Assembly (NCBI GenBank): GCA_029776065.1
Contig: JARVJP010000009.1
Location: forward strand, 260,514-324,513
DNA from: Nitrososphaeria archaeon
GTDB taxonomy: Archaea > Thermoproteota > Nitrososphaeria > JACIWG01
Length of the DNA: 64,000 nt
Direction of reading: 5' to 3'
Positions 60,002 to 64,000 of this stretch are shown here, one piece after another (position 1 is the stretch's first letter; each line of letters starts with the position of its first letter). The position numbers were made by a program, and so were the translations under genes. The notes under the pieces are model-generated. The model did no database searches. It was not told the DNA's origin and saw only the letters and a program-made list of their open reading frames with translations.

Positions 60002-62092
60002 ATGCCTGAGGAGGAGCAGGGGGCATATGCTAGGGTAGAGGGCGTCTTCGGGTTCGAGCGCATGCTATCGAACATCGTGAACGGAAGGATAGAGGACGCT
60101 TACAAGATTGCTGCAATGCTTGCGAACGAGTTGAACATTCCAAGCCCGTATCCATCGCTTGAAAAATACCAGATCGCCTCTCATGTTCTAAATGCGAGGA
60201 CACCCTACTTCCTGAAAGCTGATGTGCTGAAGAGCCTAGGCCTCGATCCTACTCTAACGTTCGAGGAGAACGTGAAGCTACTGTACAGAATGAAATATGA
60301 AGCACTTAGAAGCTTATTCGTCTTCATGAACCGTGCTAGGATCCTGTTCGAGGACAGCTTCGGGATACCCTTGCACAAGCTTCTCAACCCTCAAACGGTG
60401 GACACGCTCATTTACACTTCAACAGGTGCCATAGCTGAAGTTGGAAGCATGCAGCCTGACTTCGTCAACTCAGTCATATTAACAATTTACAGCATAATCT
60501 GCGGAACCGGCATAAAACAATGTTTGAAGCTGCTGAAGTACAGCCTCCTCCACGAATGCTTTATCTGGCTGAGCAAGCACGGGCCTCTGCTGAGGAGGAG
60601 TAGGTACGCTGCTGTCGGCATAAAATATGAGATGCTCTTCTCTCGCATGCGGTCTGAAGTGCACGCTCAGCTTGACCCGCATGTTCGAACCCTAGGTGGG
60701 GAAGAATCTTTGAGGCACATAGAATACGTTCTCCCTGAGGAATGGTTGACCAGTGTGAGCAAGCGTTTCCCAGCACCCTTCCTAGTGGTTGAGAGGAGAG
60801 CTTGGGCAACAGGCATCCCTGTAGCGAACGGCACTGTGAACCTACAGCACCAGCACTTCCCATGGAGGGCTGAAGCGAACCGGCCCCTGCTTGCGACGAT
60901 ACTTGCTACCACAGGGTCTGGGAAGACCACGCTCCTCAACTCCCTAGCGTTCTACATGCTTGAAAGAGGCTCCTTCGGTTTGAGGCTTGAAATCGACGTC
61001 GATGACAGGATGCAGGGTCAACTGATGGCCCTACCATTGGATGAAAAGCACCCGGCATTCGAATCATTGAAGTCCCAGGGATGCAGCCCGAGAGGGTTCG
61101 TGGTTAGAACGCCTACTTCAACGGAGCCGGAGATAACGAAACACGCCATGAATCCTTCAATCGTCTCCCTCATGGTTGTTAAAAACAGGAGGGAGCTGCA
61201 GGAGTTGATGACCAAGCCTACAAAGCTGGACAGGTTACTCTTTGTGAGAAACCATGCGGCCTTCCACATACCATGGGACCGCATGCACAAGGAGGGGAGG
61301 CTCATCTGCCTGAGGTTCCACAGCGAGAGAAACACCGGCACAGTATTCAGCACCCTTTTGAAGAGCTTCGCATTGTGGAGGATGACTCGTAAGGACATGC
61401 CTGTGTTCGTGCAAATCGACGAAGCATACCTCGGTGCAGCATCACGTGTGAGCGCAAGATACGGTAGAACGTATCTGAGAAGCGCAGAGCAGACAGAGGT
61501 CTTCATGAGGGGTGCGAGAGGACTAGGTATCCCGACGTTTCTCTCAACGCAGAGGCCGTATTTTGTCACAGCAGGGGCGAGAAGCCAGGTCAGCCACATC
61601 TTCTCCTCGTACCTTGGAGAGGGAAGGGACATAGATGCAGTCCTCGAGAAGCTACCGCCGAAGAGCGTTGACGTCAACGTCGTAGACACGTTCCTGAAAA
61701 GAAGCGAAATACGTAGTAAACCGTACTTCTGGTTCCTATGGCTCAACCTCCTAGACAGCGAAGTCAAAGTTGTTAGGCCCATGATGCCGCCGTGTGGTGC
61801 TGAGATGCCGAACATGACTGCATGGGACCAGTTCGCAAAACACGGCCTAGCGTTTGAAAGCTGGGACGAGGTTCCAACGCTCTTCCAAGACGTTGGCACT
61901 GAGGATAATCCGCTACCGTTATACGAGCCGTTCCTCCCTGAGAAGGAGGTGGAGAAGCTCTTAGATAGGAGGAGGAAGGGCACACTGTACATGGCAGAAA
62001 AACAGGAAGAAATAGACATACAAAATGAGGACGTGGAAAGTGAACCTAAAGAATCTGAGCATGAATCAGAAGTTGAAGGCTTTAGCTTCTAA
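60002..62092 (+). CDS. VirB4/HerA-type conjugation or packaging ATPase
   Basis: 696-aa P-loop ATPase. Walker A is ATTGSGKTTLLNSLAF at about residue 300 and Walker B is PVFVQIDEAYLGA at about residue 466. A following FLSTQRPYF gives the sensor (STQRP) typical of VirB4/TraC/HerA proteins. About 290 N-terminal residues precede the ATPase core, and the C-terminus is acidic (EEIDIQNEDVESEPKESEHE). It would power DNA or protein transfer with the membrane proteins at 54-57 kb, or genome packaging if the element is a virus. Confidence 0.88.
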   Translation: MPEEEQGAYARVEGVFGFERMLSNIVNGRIEDAYKIAAMLANELNIPSPYPSLEKYQIASHVLNARTPYFLKADVLKSLGLDPTLTFEENVKLLYRMKYEALRSLFVFMNRARILFEDSFGIPLHKLLNPQTVDTLIYTSTGAIAEVGSMQPDFVNSVILTIYSIICGTGIKQCLKLLKYSLLHECFIWLSKHGPLLRRSRYAAVGIKYEMLFSRMRSEVHAQLDPHVRTLGGEESLRHIEYVLPEEWLTSVSKRFPAPFLVVERRAWATGIPVANGTVNLQHQHFPWRAEANRPLLATILATTGSGKTTLLNSLAFYMLERGSFGLRLEIDVDDRMQGQLMALPLDEKHPAFESLKSQGCSPRGFVVRTPTSTEPEITKHAMNPSIVSLMVVKNRRELQELMTKPTKLDRLLFVRNHAAFHIPWDRMHKEGRLICLRFHSERNTGTVFSTLLKSFALWRMTRKDMPVFVQIDEAYLGAASRVSARYGRTYLRSAEQTEVFMRGARGLGIPTFLSTQRPYFVTAGARSQVSHIFSSYLGEGRDIDAVLEKLPPKSVDVNVVDTFLKRSEIRSKPYFWFLWLNLLDSEVKVVRPMMPPCGAEMPNMTAWDQFAKHGLAFESWDEVPTLFQDVGTEDNPLPLYEPFLPEKEVEKLLDRRRKGTLYMAEKQEEIDIQNEDVESEPKESEHESEVEGFSF

Positions 62093-62250
62093 CTACAGCA
62101 TTTTTCTTAGGTGCTAGTTGGGTAATCATTAAATATTTTAGAGCTACTTAAACAAGTTGATTGCTAAGAAATACGCCATCTCAGTAAAATTGATAGCAAG
62201 TGAACGAAAACCAAAAGGTTATAAGAGATATTGCACTTATGGAGATATAC

Positions 62251-63300
62251 CTAGCTTTTTGAAATATCAACACCTTCCTTAAGAAGACTATTTAAATCTA
62301 GCACATCCCCATTTATCCAATAAATATGTTTTTCTTTAATCTCATTACCTATTCGGCCAATGTCTTTTTGATCGGGAGGTTTCACAATCATCTTTGATTT
62401 AAAATCTGGCATAATACATGATTGAATCTTGTCTAATATTTCTGTGTATTTCTCTGCAGTTGTAAATACTCTTCGAGGGACGCAATCCTTCTCTTCATTT
62501 ACTATGTAAAGTATAGCTCCTTCAATCATGGCCAACATGACTCGATAAACGCAACTAGCTATTTCAGTGAAATATTCCACTTCCTCTGGAGAAACGGGGA
62601 TTAAAGCTGTTTTAACACCATCATTTTCTTTATGCCTTACGAATATATGGCTACGTATAATACTTACATTAATATCTATCCCAAATATTCCTGTAATCTC
62701 TGAAAGACTATGCTTATATTTATTGTAGACATTTCTGAAATTCCTTTGGAAAAGATAAATCTTCTTAAAACATTCAAGGATTTTCTTTGCCGACTCGTCT
62801 AATATGTTTTGAAGGGTTTCTCGTTGTTCTTGGCATAGTTCTTTAAAGTTTCTAACATTAGGATAGTGAAAGTTAGCCCAAACGTCATTAACACTTTGTC
62901 TATTAAAGTATTCAAACTCCTTGTATAGTTCCTTTGGAGGAAAATCTTTCCTACCAATACATGTTGGTAATTTTCTAACGTCAATTCTAATTGTATGATA
63001 ATAGATGGCCAACAATTCTGTCAATATGTTAATTTTTTGAATTATCTCTAATTCTGTGTAATGTAAAGCTTTGAACATGGTATTTGCTGCCGGGTTATCT
63101 GGGGTAAGGTTCTGAGGGTCACTTAAAGATTCTTTAGAAATTTTATCCATTTGTTCTTTAAGTCCAGTTATATTTTTATCTAAAAGGGTCATACGTTCCC
63201 TTAAATTATCAAGGGAAATGATTAAGAAAATCAAGACTTCAAGGTAATTGTTACTTATTAGATATTGTTTAACCCTCTGCGGGTTGGATTTAGAGACCAT
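62251..63300 (-). CDS. Hypothetical helical protein
   Basis: About 349 aa from MVSKSNPQRVK; the track start adds 13 residues. It is mostly helical (LRERMTLLDKNITGLKEQMDKIS; ELEIIQKINILTELLAIYY). A segment RNFRNVYNKYKHSL resembles the N.YKH pattern of some HEPN-like or Cthe_2314-type proteins. No function can be assigned. Its AT-rich composition is host-like. A similar-looking partner gene follows upstream on the same strand. Confidence 0.6.
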   Translation of the reverse strand: MVSKSNPQRVKQYLISNNYLEVLIFLIISLDNLRERMTLLDKNITGLKEQMDKISKESLSDPQNLTPDNPAANTMFKALHYTELEIIQKINILTELLAIYYHTIRIDVRKLPTCIGRKDFPPKELYKEFEYFNRQSVNDVWANFHYPNVRNFKELCQEQRETLQNILDESAKKILECFKKIYLFQRNFRNVYNKYKHSLSEITGIFGIDINVSIIRSHIFVRHKENDGVKTALIPVSPEEVEYFTEIASCVYRVMLAMIEGAILYIVNEEKDCVPRRVFTTAEKYTEILDKIQSCIMPDFKSKMIVKPPDQKDIGRIGNEIKEKHIYWINGDVLDLNSLLKEGVDISKS

Positions 63301-63497
63301 CAAACATAAATATGTGTGCAGGCTTAAAATGATTTTCACTCCTTAAGTAAAATTATTGTCTTAATAATGAAGCTTTGCTGATTAAGATTGATATAGGGTT
63401 ACATTTTTGGAGGTTCATTTGTATGTTTAGTGTTAAATAATTTATACTATCCCGACTACTCTTTTATGGAAGAGTATTTTATATCATTTTTCCAATA

Positions 63498-64000
63498 TTA
63501 TTGATAAAATTGGACGCAATCCTCAAGCTCTTTCAAAACACTTTCTATTTCGTCAACTATTCCAAGTCCTCGTCTATAGTCTTTTGGCTTGATTTCTCCA
63601 TCAGGGTAACGTGCAAATATGGCATGAGGATAAGTTACGACAGAAAGTATAAACATTCGAGTGAACTTTGAAGCCCAATCCAAAAATTCAGGTTTAATCT
63701 TATCAAATTCATTTCTGATGATCTTGTCTAAATCTTTCGACTTGATGGAGAGCCCCGCCTCGTCTAATTGGGTTCCAATTATTTTTGACATTTCACTGGA
63801 TAAAGATTTTAGTGGGGTAATTGATGAGGCCAAATCCCTTTTTATCTTCTGGTGAAATTCGTCAATAGTTTTGCATAATTGTAGATTTCCTTGGATTTGC
63901 TCTTTTGTTAACTTTGCTACTTTAACTTTTGTTTCTGTCTTCTTTATCTTTTTTATTATTTCTCGTATTTCTAGATTTTTACTTTTGTCGATTTCCGCTG
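63498..64000 (-). CDS. Hypothetical protein, 5' end beyond the window
   Basis: The track starts at 63833, but the frame remains open to base 64000 and encodes further lysine-rich helical sequence (IREIIKKIKKTETKVKVAKL), so the gene begins outside. At least 166 aa are visible, helical, ending LEDCVQFYQ. No family is recognised. It is codirectional with the gene at 62.3 kb, about 200 nt upstream of it. Confidence 0.6.
   Translation of the reverse strand, partial: AEIDKSKNLEIREIIKKIKKTETKVKVAKLTKEQIQGNLQLCKTIDEFHQKIKRDLASSITPLKSLSSEMSKIIGTQLDEAGLSIKSKDLDKIIRNEFDKIKPEFLDWASKFTRMFILSVVTYPHAIFARYPDGEIKPKDYRRGLGIVDEIESVLKELEDCVQFYQ

Larger units (their letters stand above)
53800..62092. mobile_element. 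GC-richer conjugative- or virus-like element
   Basis: About 8.3 kb whose genes differ from the host in composition (one hand-counted 60-nt line in the ATPase gene is 55% GC against 38% in pyrB). Its content is a VirB4/HerA-type ATPase, a signal-peptide surface protein, multi-TM and coiled-coil proteins, a methylase, a metalloprotease and a clamp-like protein, a set typical of mobile elements. Neither end has a recognisable attachment site inside the window, so the limits are those of the gene block. The IS lies at its left border. Confidence 0.75.

Noticed and set aside
61018-62019. 333-aa minus-strand ORF
   Set aside because: Antisense shadow of the VirB4-like ATPase; serine-rich low-quality translation.
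62093-62250. Search for a tRNA-Glu 3' fragment as the right end of the GC-rich element
   Set aside because: No match to the tRNA-Glu 3' end was found here or elsewhere up to base 64000, so tRNA-Glu integration is not supported.

Overview
The window is a piece of an archaeal chromosome. DnaG-type primase with Toprim, Pelota, eIF6, prefoldin alpha, archaeal SRP RNA, D-aminoacyl-tRNA deacylase, archaeal Spt5/SecE/L11/L1/L10, A-type ATPase subunits and an AMP phosphorylase all point that way. The gene set, the low host G+C and a short 60-aa protein resembling ones I recall from Thaumarchaeota suggest a TACK archaeon of the Bathyarchaeia/deep Nitrososphaeria kind. That placement is an inference.

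1-31 kb is core chromosome: pheS (cut by the window edge)-pheT, a candidate H/ACA guide RNA, a small Toprim protein, dnaG, pelA, a VirB2/CedA1-like small membrane protein, a tRNA thiolase, SRP RNA, citramalate synthase, AMP phosphorylase, leuS-alaS, the L10-L1-L11-Spt5-SecE cluster with L12 inverted, dtdA, argF, ftsY, pfdA, eIF6, ATPase subunits F/E/H, divergent pyrI/pyrB, a clear C/D box sRNA, and homoserine dehydrogenase. tRNA genes for Ser, Val, Ile, Ala and Leu are scattered among them.

31.1-37.8 kb looks like a decayed integrated element. A near-copy of the 3' end of tRNA-Arg(UCU) lies at 31140 and the complete tRNA at 37783. Between them are secreted or pilin-like proteins (one frameshifted), a winged-helix regulator, a HEPN protein and fragments of a restriction-modification system and other broken ORFs.

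38-52 kb is chromosome again: thiL, a four-CBS protein, a CPBP protease, an arsenic module (PadR-like regulator divergent from arsM), a NikR-like regulator divergent from a metal P-type ATPase, a DNA methylase, archaeal aldolase with a PPi-type phosphofructokinase, a CysRS-like protein lacking zinc ligands, thioredoxin, and more tRNAs.

52.2-53.8 kb is an IS200/IS605-type element (TnpA + TnpB). 53.8-62.1 kb is a visibly GC-richer block of foreign character. It has a signal-peptide surface protein, a multi-TM coiled-coil protein, a soluble coiled-coil protein, a DNA methylase, a HExxH metalloprotease, a possible sliding-clamp-like protein, a small basic protein and a VirB4/HerA-type ATPase. The metalloprotease and clamp-like genes share an N-terminal module and are separated by a single in-frame TGA. 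I consider this conjugative- or virus-like element the most interesting part. 62.2-64 kb returns to AT-rich genes of unknown function, the last cut by the window edge.
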